DNA of 64,000 nucleotides from Faecalibacterium sp. I3-3-89 (GTDB lineage: Bacteria; Bacillota; Clostridia; Oscillospirales; Ruminococcaceae): contig NZ_CP094468.1 of assembly GCF_023347275.1 (NCBI RefSeq), positions 310,001 to 374,000 on the forward strand. The letters run 5' to 3'. Each line of letters opens with the position of its first letter. Position 1 is the first letter of the stretch. This document shows, in pieces, positions 15,819 through 26,165 of the stretch. The translations under genes were made by a program, and so were the position numbers. The notes under the pieces were generated by a model. It saw only the letters and a list, made by a program, of their open reading frames with translations, searched no databases and was not told the DNA's origin.

Positions 15819-16229
15819 TCAGATGAGGATGCCGTCGCAGTGGTCGATCTCGTGCTGGAGGATCTCGGCGGTCCAGCCGGTAAAGGTCTTGATGCGGGTC
15901 TGGAATTTTTCGTTCTGCCACTGGACCTTGATGGTCTGGAAGCGCTTGGTCTTTCGGGTGCCGGTGAGGGAGAGACAGCCCTCCTCGGTCTCATACGGCC
16001 CGGACTTTTTGAGGATGACCGGGTTGAACATGACGAGATAGCCGTCCTCGCCCTCGACGGCGATGATGCGCTTTGCAGCGCCGATCATGTTCGCCGCCAT
16101 GCCGACACAGCCGTCTTTGTGGGCGATGAGCGTTTCCAGCAGATCCTGCGCGATGGGCAGGTCTTCCGGGGAGGCCGATGCGGCTTTCCGGGCGAGAAAA
16201 AGCTCGTCTTTGCAGATGTCACGGATCAT
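15819..16229 (-). CDS. def: Peptide deformylase-like protein
   Basis: A 136-residue deformylase. Motif 2 is EGCLSL (residues 83-88, metal-binding Cys85) and motif 3 is QHEIDH (125-130, two metal-binding His and the catalytic Glu127). Motif 1, normally GxGLAAxQ, reads CVGMAANM here (41-48): the first Gly is Cys and the catalytic Gln is Met. Deformylases remove the formyl group from new proteins. The gene has its own AGGAGG and ATG at 16229, so it is expected to be made alone. It is also in frame with the recombinase upstream, because a mobile element has inserted just before it. Such short, altered-motif copies often coexist with a canonical one elsewhere. Confidence 0.8.
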   Translation of the reverse strand: MIRDICKDELFLARKAASASPEDLPIAQDLLETLIAHKDGCVGMAANMIGAAKRIIAVEGEDGYLVMFNPVILKKSGPYETEEGCLSLTGTRKTKRFQTIKVQWQNEKFQTRIKTFTGWTAEILQHEIDHCDGILI

Positions 16230-17780
16230 AGAAAACCTCCTGTGCAGATGAAGAAAGCCACGATGTGCGTCATTCTCCGACGCTTCATCGTGGCTTTTTT
16301 GTGGTCGAGCAGAGCTGGACAAATCCGAACTATTTCCCACTGCTTCAGCAGCAGTCAAGGCATCCTCAAAGCGGATGGTTTGAGAACCATCCTTGTAGTT
16401 GAACGTAATCAGCATCCGGTCATCATACAGGAAAATCGCGTTCACAAAAATCTCAATCAGTGCTTTGCGCTGTTTTTGCTGCGATATATCGAACTTTCTG
16501 AATTTCATCAGCCAGAACCGGATGAAATCGGCATTGAAGGATGGCTTTCTTAACTTCTCGTCAGCAATTTTGGCAGTCAGTTCATCCTTCTGAGCTTCCA
16601 AGGCATCCAGACGCTCCTTGGTCGTCCGGGTAAATAAGCCCTCCTCGATTGCTTTCATCAGGTTGTCCAGTTTCCTGTCCACCTCTCGGAGCTGCTTTTC
16701 CAAGAGCGGAATCGTGGTGTTCTCTTGGTTCTGAAAATCCATAACCAGTTGAACGATCCGTTCAATCATGGCATCATCCTGAATCAGCTTCATCGTCTCT
16801 TGGACGACCAAACTTTCGAGCCAGTCTTTCTGTACGGTTTTCTTATTGCAGCCTTTGCGCCGCTTGGCAGTAGCACATTTATAGTAATAGTAGGTTCGTC
16901 CGGTGGCACTTGTTCCGCTTTCGCCAAACATCAATGCTCTACACTTGCCACAGAACAGCTTGGTGGTCAATAAGTATTCCTCATCTGCCTTTCCGCGAGC
17001 TGGTGCGCGCTTGTTTTTCTCCAGACGCTTCTGAACACGGTCAAACAGGTCTTTCGGGACGATGGCAGGAATCGCATCTGGCACAACGGTATCTCGGAAA
17101 GAAAGCTCTCCAATGTAACGGCGATTCTTCAACATGGTGTTCATGCTGCTGCACGTCAGTTTTCCACCCAGCATATTACGAACGCCTTTTTCGTTGAGAT
17201 AGTTCAGAATCTCAACGATTTTTTCACCATTGTCGTACCGCTGAAAAGCCTCTAATACAAATGGAGCAACAAGCGGGTCGATGCGATAGAACTTTTCTTC
17301 GTCGATTTTATATCCAATCGTTCCGGTGCCGCCTGTGCATTTCCCTTTCAGGGCGTTTTCGGTCTGACCTCGAATGACCTTTTCGGAAAGTTCAGCCGAA
17401 TAGTATTCTGCCATGCCCTCCAGCAACGTTTCCACCAGAATGCCCTGCGAACCTTCAGCAATTGGTTCCATGACCGAAATCAAGTGGACATTATTCTTTT
17501 TCAGAATCATCTTGTAGTTTGCACTGTCAAAACGATTCCGGGCAAAGCGGTCAAACTTCCAGACCAGCACAATTTCAAACAGCTTCTTATTACTGTCCCG
17601 AATCATTTGCTGGAAATCCGGTCGATTATCCGTTTTGGCAGAAAGTGCACGGTCAATGTAGTGCCTGACCACTGTGATGCCGTTTCTTTCGGCATAGGCT
17701 GTGCATTCACGAATCTGACCCTCGATGGATTCTTCACGCTGGTTATCACTGGAATAGCGAGCGTAGATCACAGCATTCAT
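15819..17780 (-). CDS. Large serine recombinase, reading frame fused to deformylase
   Basis: The element's recombinase. The catalytic domain spans about residues 1-150, with IYARYSSDNQREES carrying the nucleophile Ser. A Recombinase domain follows (about 165-265), then a zinc ribbon (FCGKCRALMF and CATAKRRKGC) and a coiled coil with many Glu and Lys. It catalyses site-specific integration and excision. The ATG at 17780 follows GAGGTGCTTGCC. About residue 493 the frame crosses the left element boundary at 16302-16307 and reads on through host sequence into the deformylase, giving 653 residues. In the circular element the tail would instead come from the right end (37515 down to the stop at 37402-37404). 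So the visible C-terminus is an integration product. Confidence 0.85.
   Translation of the reverse strand: MNAVIYARYSSDNQREESIEGQIRECTAYAERNGITVVRHYIDRALSAKTDNRPDFQQMIRDSNKKLFEIVLVWKFDRFARNRFDSANYKMILKKNNVHLISVMEPIAEGSQGILVETLLEGMAEYYSAELSEKVIRGQTENALKGKCTGGTGTIGYKIDEEKFYRIDPLVAPFVLEAFQRYDNGEKIVEILNYLNEKGVRNMLGGKLTCSSMNTMLKNRRYIGELSFRDTVVPDAIPAIVPKDLFDRVQKRLEKNKRAPARGKADEEYLLTTKLFCGKCRALMFGESGTSATGRTYYYYKCATAKRRKGCNKKTVQKDWLESLVVQETMKLIQDDAMIERIVQLVMDFQNQENTTIPLLEKQLREVDRKLDNLMKAIEEGLFTRTTKERLDALEAQKDELTAKIADEKLRKPSFNADFIRFWLMKFRKFDISQQKQRKALIEIFVNAIFLYDDRMLITFNYKDGSQTIRFEDALTAAEAVGNSSDLSSSARPQKSHDEASENDAHRGFLHLHRRFSMIRDICKDELFLARKAASASPEDLPIAQDLLETLIAHKDGCVGMAANMIGAAKRIIAVEGEDGYLVMFNPVILKKSGPYETEEGCLSLTGTRKTKRFQTIKVQWQNEKFQTRIKTFTGWTAEILQHEIDHCDGILI
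16254..16300. terminator. Hairpin between the element end and the deformylase gene
   Basis: AAAGCCACGATG (16254-16265) pairs with CATCGTGGCTTT (16286-16297) and T-runs occur on both strands. If the mobile element is removed on paper, this hairpin falls directly behind tRNA-Pro, so it is probably the original tRNA terminator of the host. Confidence 0.7.
16302..16307 (-). other. Left attachment site core (attL)
   Basis: CGACCA on the minus strand, inside the recombinase frame (codons for Arg and Pro). It is followed by CAAAAA, as the tRNA copy is followed by GACAAAAA. The identical core is short, as is usual for serine recombinases. Confidence 0.6.
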
Positions 17781-17804
17781 GGCAAGCACCTCACTTTTAT
17801 ACAT

Positions 17805-17953
17805 CGTTGCACGCTAAAGCGTTCATTCAAAAATTGTTTCGTATAATGTATATACCATAATATACGATGGATTGCAAGATATATTTACACTATTATAGGC
17901 AGAAGAGGTGGTGTTCATTTTGGACACCACCTCTTCTGTCGCTTGTGAATCGC
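17805..17953. promoter_or_regulatory. AT-rich recombinase promoter region and hairpin
   Basis: The gap between the recombinase start and the lacZ end. It contains AT-rich sequence with TATA-like boxes (17828-17870) that probably serve recombinase transcription. The hairpin AGAAGAGGTGGTGT (17901-17914) with ACACCACCTCTTCT (17924-17937) lies just behind lacZ. It lacks a clear T-run, so it may be a weak terminator or a mRNA 3'-end structure. Confidence 0.5.
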
Positions 17954-20977
<3,024 letters not shown>

Positions 20978-21035
20978 TTACCTCCAAGGGAGAAAATGAC
21001 ACAGACGAACCTTGAGTTACGCTGCGGGAAAATAT

Positions 21036-21803
21036 TCAATAATTTTTGATATCCTGAATCCGTTCTTCCAGATGCAGATTCTTTTCCATTGTGGAATACA
21101 CAGAGAATGCTGCTAACAGACTGGGGACCCATAATCCAGTGAGCAGAAACATAAACGCACATCGTGGAATCAAGAATGCTATCAGCAGCCAGTATCCAAC
21201 CTGCACGATTGCAGAGAGGGCAGTCTGCGGTAGGAAGCCGAAGAACATCCGGATGCAATTGGACGACTTTTGAAAAATCGAGCCATAAAACAGTGCGTTC
21301 TGCATCCAGAAGTAGTTGCCCAGCGTCAAGAGAAGAACGGCATCCAGCAGCAGAATCAGCGCAAAGCTCAGGGAGATTTCTGTCATCTGCGGCAGCACGA
21401 ATGCCGACCATGCAAGCAGTGCCCACAACACGGTAAACACGATGCCGGGAACAAGACTGCTTCGGAAGTTCTGCTTCCATGCCCGCTTGTAGGTGTGCCA
21501 CCAGAATCCCGGCTCATCCCGCAAGGCACGCAGGATGGTATCGTACAGTCCGGTCAGAGCCGGACCCACCAGCCACCCGGCGGCGACCGCCGCCAGCAGG
21601 CACAGCGGCAGGCTGCCCAGCCAGAGGGCAATGCCTGCCAGAATTGCTGCCGGGACGCAGACTAACATCGCCAGTGCCCCGGACAGGAAAATGCCGTCCA
21701 GATCCCGGCTCAGAATTTCAAACAACCGCGCCAGCCCTTTTTTGCGGGGCGTATCCGGGTTGATTTCTGCACCTTCCGGCATAAAGTTCTGTTCAAACAT
21801 CAT
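21036..21803 (-). CDS. YesL-like (DUF624) membrane protein
   Basis: A 255-residue protein with about five or six membrane segments (for example LAMLVCVPAAILAGIALWLG, LVPGIVFTVLWALLAW and FALILLLDAVLLLTLGNYFW). The N-terminus KGLARLFEILSRDLDGIF and the GLYDTILRALRDEPGFWWHTYKRAWKQNF-type loop (residues 86-114) are typical of the YesL/DUF624 family. These proteins accompany YesM/YesN-type two-component systems and sugar ABC transporters in Firmicutes, also in the B. subtilis rhamnogalacturonan cluster. The function is unknown, possibly a helper in transport or signalling. The start follows GGAGGAAGCAGA. It sits between the GH28 and lacZ genes in one operon. Confidence 0.8.
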   Translation of the reverse strand: MMFEQNFMPEGAEINPDTPRKKGLARLFEILSRDLDGIFLSGALAMLVCVPAAILAGIALWLGSLPLCLLAAVAAGWLVGPALTGLYDTILRALRDEPGFWWHTYKRAWKQNFRSSLVPGIVFTVLWALLAWSAFVLPQMTEISLSFALILLLDAVLLLTLGNYFWMQNALFYGSIFQKSSNCIRMFFGFLPQTALSAIVQVGYWLLIAFLIPRCAFMFLLTGLWVPSLLAAFSVYSTMEKNLHLEERIQDIKNY

Positions 21804-21904
21804 TCTGCTTCCTCCATTGCGGTTCGTTTTACAGTTTTATTGTACCACAGTCAGAGAGAAAACGGGTTGTAGAAAAGAGGCTGCTTTTTTGGAGAAAAAC
21901 GGCA

Positions 21905-23434
21905 TCATTCCGGCTGCACCCCTGACCGGACGGTAATATTTTCAAAACTGACATTCCGGCAGTACTGCATCCGGATGTTTTGCTCCGGGCCGCCGTTGTC
22001 CTCTAACACCACATCCTTGAAGCAAATGTTCTTCACCTCATAGCCCGGCACATCAAAGCCCTTCAGCTCGATGGCAGGACAGGTGTGCCATACATGGTCG
22101 TGGTCAATGTATCGTCCAAGCAGCGTCACCCGATTATAGCGGAAATCTTCCAGCACAGGCGGCACAGGTGCACCGATGCCGTCATCGTTGTACCCGACCG
22201 AATGCACCATGACATGAGAGAGGGTGCAGTCCCGTACTTCCACATTCCGGACATAGCCGCCCCGCTTTTTCGTAACCTTGATCTCCAGCCCGGAGGTGGA
22301 TACTGCCATATCACAGTCCCAGATCTTCACATCCTCCACACCGCCGCTCATCTCGCTTCCGATGCAGATACCGTGTCCGAAACCGCTGTGGCAGTCGAAC
22401 ACGCGGATGTGTTTCGTCGGGCGGTCGATGATATTCCCCTCCGGGTTCTTGCCGGACTTGATGGCAACGGCATCGTCTCCGGTAAAAAACTCGCAGGCGA
22501 AGATCGTACAGTTTGTGGAAGAATCCGGGTCCCAGCCGTCCCCGTTCCAGACACCATCCGACCGGATGGTACAGTGGTCGGTCACGATTTGGTCGGAGTA
22601 GACCATATGCAGATTCCAGCTTGCGCCGTTTGCAAATGTCAGCCCTTCCATCCAGATGTTCCGGCAGTTGCTCATGTTGACAAGTCTCGGCCGGACGCGC
22701 CCCGGAATCGTATCGGCATTTTCGCAGGTAGAAACAAGAGTGGCATTTTGGGCAAGGTAGTCCTTCAGCCTTTCCCGCTCGCTTGCAATGATGCGCTCTG
22801 CCAGCAGTTTTCCGCCGGATGCAATCGTTCCCTTGCCGCGCAGAATTACGTTTTCACAGTTTGGCCCGGCAGTATGGTCAAGCGTACCGAGGTTCAACAG
22901 GCTGCTGTAGCACTCCATCTCAGTGCCCTCAAAGCGGCTGGAAATGCGCGGCAGATAATCCTCTGGGTCTGCTGTGCCTTGCAGCACAGCTCCTTCTTCA
23001 AGGTAAAGTTCCATATTGCTGTGCAGACGCAATGTGCCTGTGCAGTAAACACCTGCCGGAAAATAGATTTGTTCACGCTCGCCGCAGTCGTCGATGGCTT
23101 TTTGCAGGGCGGCAGTATTCATGGCCTTTCCATCGCCCACAGCAGAATAAGGAGATGCAGTCACATCCAAACAGCGTTTGGTCGGTGTTGTCCGGATAGT
23201 CAATTCCCCAATGCTGCCGCTCCGCCACTGAACGAACAGCGAATAGGTCGTTTCCGGACGCAGATTCTCCAATGTACAGTGGGTCTTTTGGGTATGAGCA
23301 GCAGCGGCATCGTCCAGCAGGACGGTATAGGTTTCGACCGCACCGGCAGCGGCGGGCTTATCCCAGAACAAGGTAATGCTTGTATCGGTGCAGCAGGCGG
23401 TCAGGCCGTTCTGTGAAAAGAAATGGTTCGGCAT
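21905..23434 (-). CDS. Glycoside hydrolase family 28 (polygalacturonase-like) with fibronectin III domain
   Basis: A 509-residue protein. Residues about 8-95 form a fibronectin type III domain (ITLFWDKPAAAGAVETYTVL, ETTYSLFVQW). The right-handed beta helix of GH28 follows. The catalytic Asp residues are visible: Asp302 in DGWDPDSSTNC and Asp320-Asp321 in GDDAVAIKSG, then His354 in GHGICIGSE and the substrate-binding ..IKVTKK motif. GH28 enzymes hydrolyse galacturonic acid linkages in homogalacturonan or rhamnogalacturonan. No signal peptide is visible, which points to an exo-acting cytoplasmic enzyme that frees galacturonate from imported oligomers. The ATG at 23434 follows AAGGAGAGCTTTT; the longer frame upstream overlaps the esterase gene. 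Confidence 0.9.
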   Translation of the reverse strand: MPNHFFSQNGLTACCTDTSITLFWDKPAAAGAVETYTVLLDDAAAAHTQKTHCTLENLRPETTYSLFVQWRSGSIGELTIRTTPTKRCLDVTASPYSAVGDGKAMNTAALQKAIDDCGEREQIYFPAGVYCTGTLRLHSNMELYLEEGAVLQGTADPEDYLPRISSRFEGTEMECYSSLLNLGTLDHTAGPNCENVILRGKGTIASGGKLLAERIIASERERLKDYLAQNATLVSTCENADTIPGRVRPRLVNMSNCRNIWMEGLTFANGASWNLHMVYSDQIVTDHCTIRSDGVWNGDGWDPDSSTNCTIFACEFFTGDDAVAIKSGKNPEGNIIDRPTKHIRVFDCHSGFGHGICIGSEMSGGVEDVKIWDCDMAVSTSGLEIKVTKKRGGYVRNVEVRDCTLSHVMVHSVGYNDDGIGAPVPPVLEDFRYNRVTLLGRYIDHDHVWHTCPAIELKGFDVPGYEVKNICFKDVVLEDNGGPEQNIRMQYCRNVSFENITVRSGVQPE

Positions 23435-23445
23435 AAAAGCTCTCC

Positions 23446-24186
23446 TTATAACAGACTCTGATAAGCTTCCAGATACCGCAGCCCCAATGTGCGCAGGGCT
23501 TCGGTGGTAAAGTGCAGTCCATCCGGGCGTGCTGTCAGGCCTTTTGCCGAGACTACGGCACACCGGGGCAGCTGCGCTGCCCACTCCGGCAGACGACGGT
23601 TGAATTCGTGCAGCAGTTCTGCGGGTGTTCCGTGAAAGCCGTTTTCCGGCCAGCCCAGTTCGCCCACCACGATGGGCAGATCGCCGAGTTCTTTCCGGAA
23701 CGCCTGCATCGTGCGCTGAAACTGTTCGGGGTAGGCTTCCAGCTGTTCCGGTGCAAGGCAGTCGCTCTCACCCTGATGCCATAAAATCGCCGTAAGCGCA
23801 GAAGTACGCTGTGCCAGCCTTGCCTGAAACACGGCATGGTCAAACAGCACCTCGCCCGGCTGCCACTGGGAAATGCGGGTGCCGCCGTCTGCACATGGAA
23901 TCAGGCCGATTTTTGCTCCGGTCTCTTTTTGCAGCTGCGCCGCAAAGCTGGCTGCAAGGTTTGCCCCGCTGCGGGGAACTGCCCCTTCCACCACGGCCCG
24001 GTCCACATTGATTGGTTCGCTCATCTCCTGCCAGCGGCCCATCCGCAGCATAAAGCAGTCCGGTGCAGTGATGGCGTTTTCCTTTGTCAGGTCGCCGCGC
24101 CCGGCCATGTTAGACTGCCCCACCAGCAGAAAAGAATGGATATCTGCTGCCGCTTCATGCAGCCCATCGTTGATCCATAATGCCAT
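23446..24186 (-). CDS. SGNH-type carbohydrate acetylesterase (sialate O-acetylesterase/CE6-like)
   Basis: A 246-residue esterase. The N-terminal block FLLVGQSNMAGRGDL contains the nucleophile Ser of the SASA/DUF303 family, the middle has AILWHQGESDC and the C-terminus has RPDGLHFT with the catalytic Asp and His. Such enzymes remove acetyl groups from plant polysaccharides (xylan, pectin) or sialic acids. Without a signal peptide it should deacetylate imported oligosaccharides, so that the GH28 and GH2 enzymes can act. It is the first gene of the minus-strand operon; the ATG follows AGGAGGCGTTTTGTT, and GH28 follows 11 bases after its stop. Confidence 0.85.
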   Translation of the reverse strand: MALWINDGLHEAAADIHSFLLVGQSNMAGRGDLTKENAITAPDCFMLRMGRWQEMSEPINVDRAVVEGAVPRSGANLAASFAAQLQKETGAKIGLIPCADGGTRISQWQPGEVLFDHAVFQARLAQRTSALTAILWHQGESDCLAPEQLEAYPEQFQRTMQAFRKELGDLPIVVGELGWPENGFHGTPAELLHEFNRRLPEWAAQLPRCAVVSAKGLTARPDGLHFTTEALRTLGLRYLEAYQSLL

Positions 24187-24539
24187 AACAAAACGCCTCC
24201 TGCGTGTTTTTTAACTCAGTATAGCACAAAAGCAGCCGACATTCACGAACGGCTGCTTCTATGCTGTGAAAATGATGAAGAAGGAGAAAACCAAGCAAAA
24301 AGTCTTGGGAGGAATACCGCTCCCACCTCCATCGGCGGCAGATGCCGGTGGCAATCAATGGATGCAGGTTGCACGATGCGGATTTCCTGTGGCTTCAGAA
24401 TATCACATTCTGCCCGGTTCTGCCTGTACAAATCCGGCATTCTTCTTGAACCGGAGCGACATTCTGCGGGCAAATCTTGCAAATTATAATAAAGTATATT
24501 ATTTTATAGGCAGGAGAAAATGGTGAAGGAGAGAGCAAC
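24187..24539. promoter_or_regulatory. Divergent control region of the utilization locus
   Basis: 353 bases between the esterase operon (minus) and the regulator operon (plus), with no supported gene. A -10 box TATACT on the minus strand (24218-24223) lacks a good -35 box, as expected for an activator-dependent promoter. A hairpin AGCAGCCG/CGGCTGCT spans 24231-24257. AT-rich sequence with TATAAT-like boxes near 24484-24510 precedes the response-regulator gene. The response regulator probably binds here. Confidence 0.45.
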
Positions 24540-26000
24540 TTGTATACACTGTTGATCGTGGACGATGAGGAGATCGAGCGTGAAGGAATGGCACAGTTCA
24601 TACCGTGGGATTCCTATGAGATAAAGGTCGTTTCCACCGCTCGGAACGGTGCCGAGGGGTTGGAAAAAATCGCAAAATTCCGGCCTGACCTCGCCATCGT
24701 GGACATCAAGATGCCGGTGATGAACGGCATTGAGATGATCCGGCAGGCAAAGGAGCAGTACCCGGATATGACCTTTGTGGTGCTTTCCGGCTATGGTGAC
24801 TACGAATTTACCAGTCAGGCCATGGAGCTGGGGGTGCGGCATTACATCCTCAAGCCCTGCGATGAATCCAAAATGATCCCGGTGCTGAACAAGGCGTTTG
24901 CGGAACTGGAAGAAGCCCGCAAAAAGAATGCACGCTCCGAAAAGCTGGAGACCGAAGCCCGGCTGCTGAAGCCCTATGCACGGGAGCAGCTGTTCCGGGA
25001 TCTGCTGTTGGGAAAGGCGCAGGCATCTTCCGGCGCACGGCAGCTTGTGGACGAACTGGGCGGCGAACAGCGCATGGTCCTGCTGTTGGATTTCCGCCTC
25101 AAATGCGGATTCGACTCGCTGGAACGGTATGTCGTGGGCAATATGCTGGGCGACCTTTTGCCGGACGGCACCCTGCTCATGACCACCGGTGTGGACCGGG
25201 ATGTTCTGGTTCTGGCAGATGCTATGGCGGAATCCAGTGTGGAAACAGCGGTTCAGGTGCTCAAAAAAGAATTCAAGCGGTTTGAAACGCTTCCAATGCT
25301 TTCTTCTGCCAGCCGGACAGGAACGCTTGCAGAGCTTTCCGTGCTGTTCCGGCAGGCGCAGGAGCTTTTGCAGCTGAACATGGATGAAAACGAGCCCGCC
25401 CTTCTGCGCCCTTCCCGGAATGCGGCATTGCCGGAAACGGTGAACGAGATCTTTGATCTGGAAGCACTGCGGCAGACCGGCAGCTATGAGGAGCTTTTGC
25501 AGGAGCTTGCGTTTTCCTTTGCCAAAATGGAGGCAAAGGACTATCGCCCGCAGCAGCGGCAAAAGCTCTGCGAGCTGGCGTGGAAGCTGCTGTTCGAGGA
25601 CAAGGCTGCCCCGGAGGATTCGCTCCCGGCATGGGCAGATGCTCTGACCGCCGCATGGAACCACCCCCAGCCCGATGCTCGGAGCCGGGAGATCTTTCTT
25701 GCCATCTACGAAAACCTCCCGGAGCCGGAGTTCAGCTTGCAGACCATTGCACAGCAGCGGCTTTTCATGAGCGAAGATCACCTGCGGCGCATCTTCTCCC
25801 AGATGACCGGCAACCGGTTCTCGGCGTATCTGGAACACTGCCGCATCACACAGGCCCGGCGGCTGCTGGAATTTCAGCCGGATATGAAGATCAGCCGTCT
25901 GGCGGAACTGGTGGGCTACCCGCTGGACGGACAGTATTTTTCCAAAGTATTCCGTAAGATCTGCGGCGTGACACCGACGGAATACCGGAACCATCATTGA
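24540..26000 (+). CDS. YesN-type response regulator, AraC family
   Basis: A 486-residue response regulator. The receiver domain covers residues 1-120 with Asp8-Asp9, the phosphorylated Asp55 in LAIVDIKMP and Lys105 in YILKP. A long linker follows. The C-terminal AraC/XylS domain (about 385-486) has two helix-turn-helix units, with LFMSEDHLRRIFSQMTGN and KISRLAELVGYPLDGQYFSKVF. It is paired with the YesM-type kinase at 31446-33233 and probably activates both cargo operons. The start is a TTG at 24540 after AAGGAGAG, since no ATG in frame lies near. It begins the plus-strand operon and is separated from the binding-protein gene by a terminator. Confidence 0.88.
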   Translation: MYTLLIVDDEEIEREGMAQFIPWDSYEIKVVSTARNGAEGLEKIAKFRPDLAIVDIKMPVMNGIEMIRQAKEQYPDMTFVVLSGYGDYEFTSQAMELGVRHYILKPCDESKMIPVLNKAFAELEEARKKNARSEKLETEARLLKPYAREQLFRDLLLGKAQASSGARQLVDELGGEQRMVLLLDFRLKCGFDSLERYVVGNMLGDLLPDGTLLMTTGVDRDVLVLADAMAESSVETAVQVLKKEFKRFETLPMLSSASRTGTLAELSVLFRQAQELLQLNMDENEPALLRPSRNAALPETVNEIFDLEALRQTGSYEELLQELAFSFAKMEAKDYRPQQRQKLCELAWKLLFEDKAAPEDSLPAWADALTAAWNHPQPDARSREIFLAIYENLPEPEFSLQTIAQQRLFMSEDHLRRIFSQMTGNRFSAYLEHCRITQARRLLEFQPDMKISRLAELVGYPLDGQYFSKVFRKICGVTPTEYRNHH

Positions 26001-26013
26001 ACAGGCTGCTTTT

Positions 26014-26051
26014 GAATGTCGGTTTTTTCCAAGAGAAAGACCGACATTTTC
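26014..26051 (+). terminator. Terminator after the response-regulator gene
   Basis: AATGTCGGT (26015-26023) pairs with ACCGACATT (26040-26048), followed by TTCC and further T-rich sequence. A TACAAT box at about 26079 then gives the next gene its own promoter. Confidence 0.65.
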
Positions 26052-26165
26052 CATTTTGTTTTTGAAAAAAAGCGATACAATAAAAGCAACAAAAGGGTGC
26101 GTACCATACAGGGAGCGACGGCTCCCCCGTAACAGAAAACACGAAGGAAAATGGAGGAAATTCTC

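Noticed and set aside
24540..24549. TTGTATACAC at the start codon of the response regulator, close to the uronate operator
   Set aside because: It is coding sequence and one mismatch from the motif. A single-mismatch copy of a 10-base site is expected about once or twice by chance in a window of this size, and its position is not that of a promoter operator.
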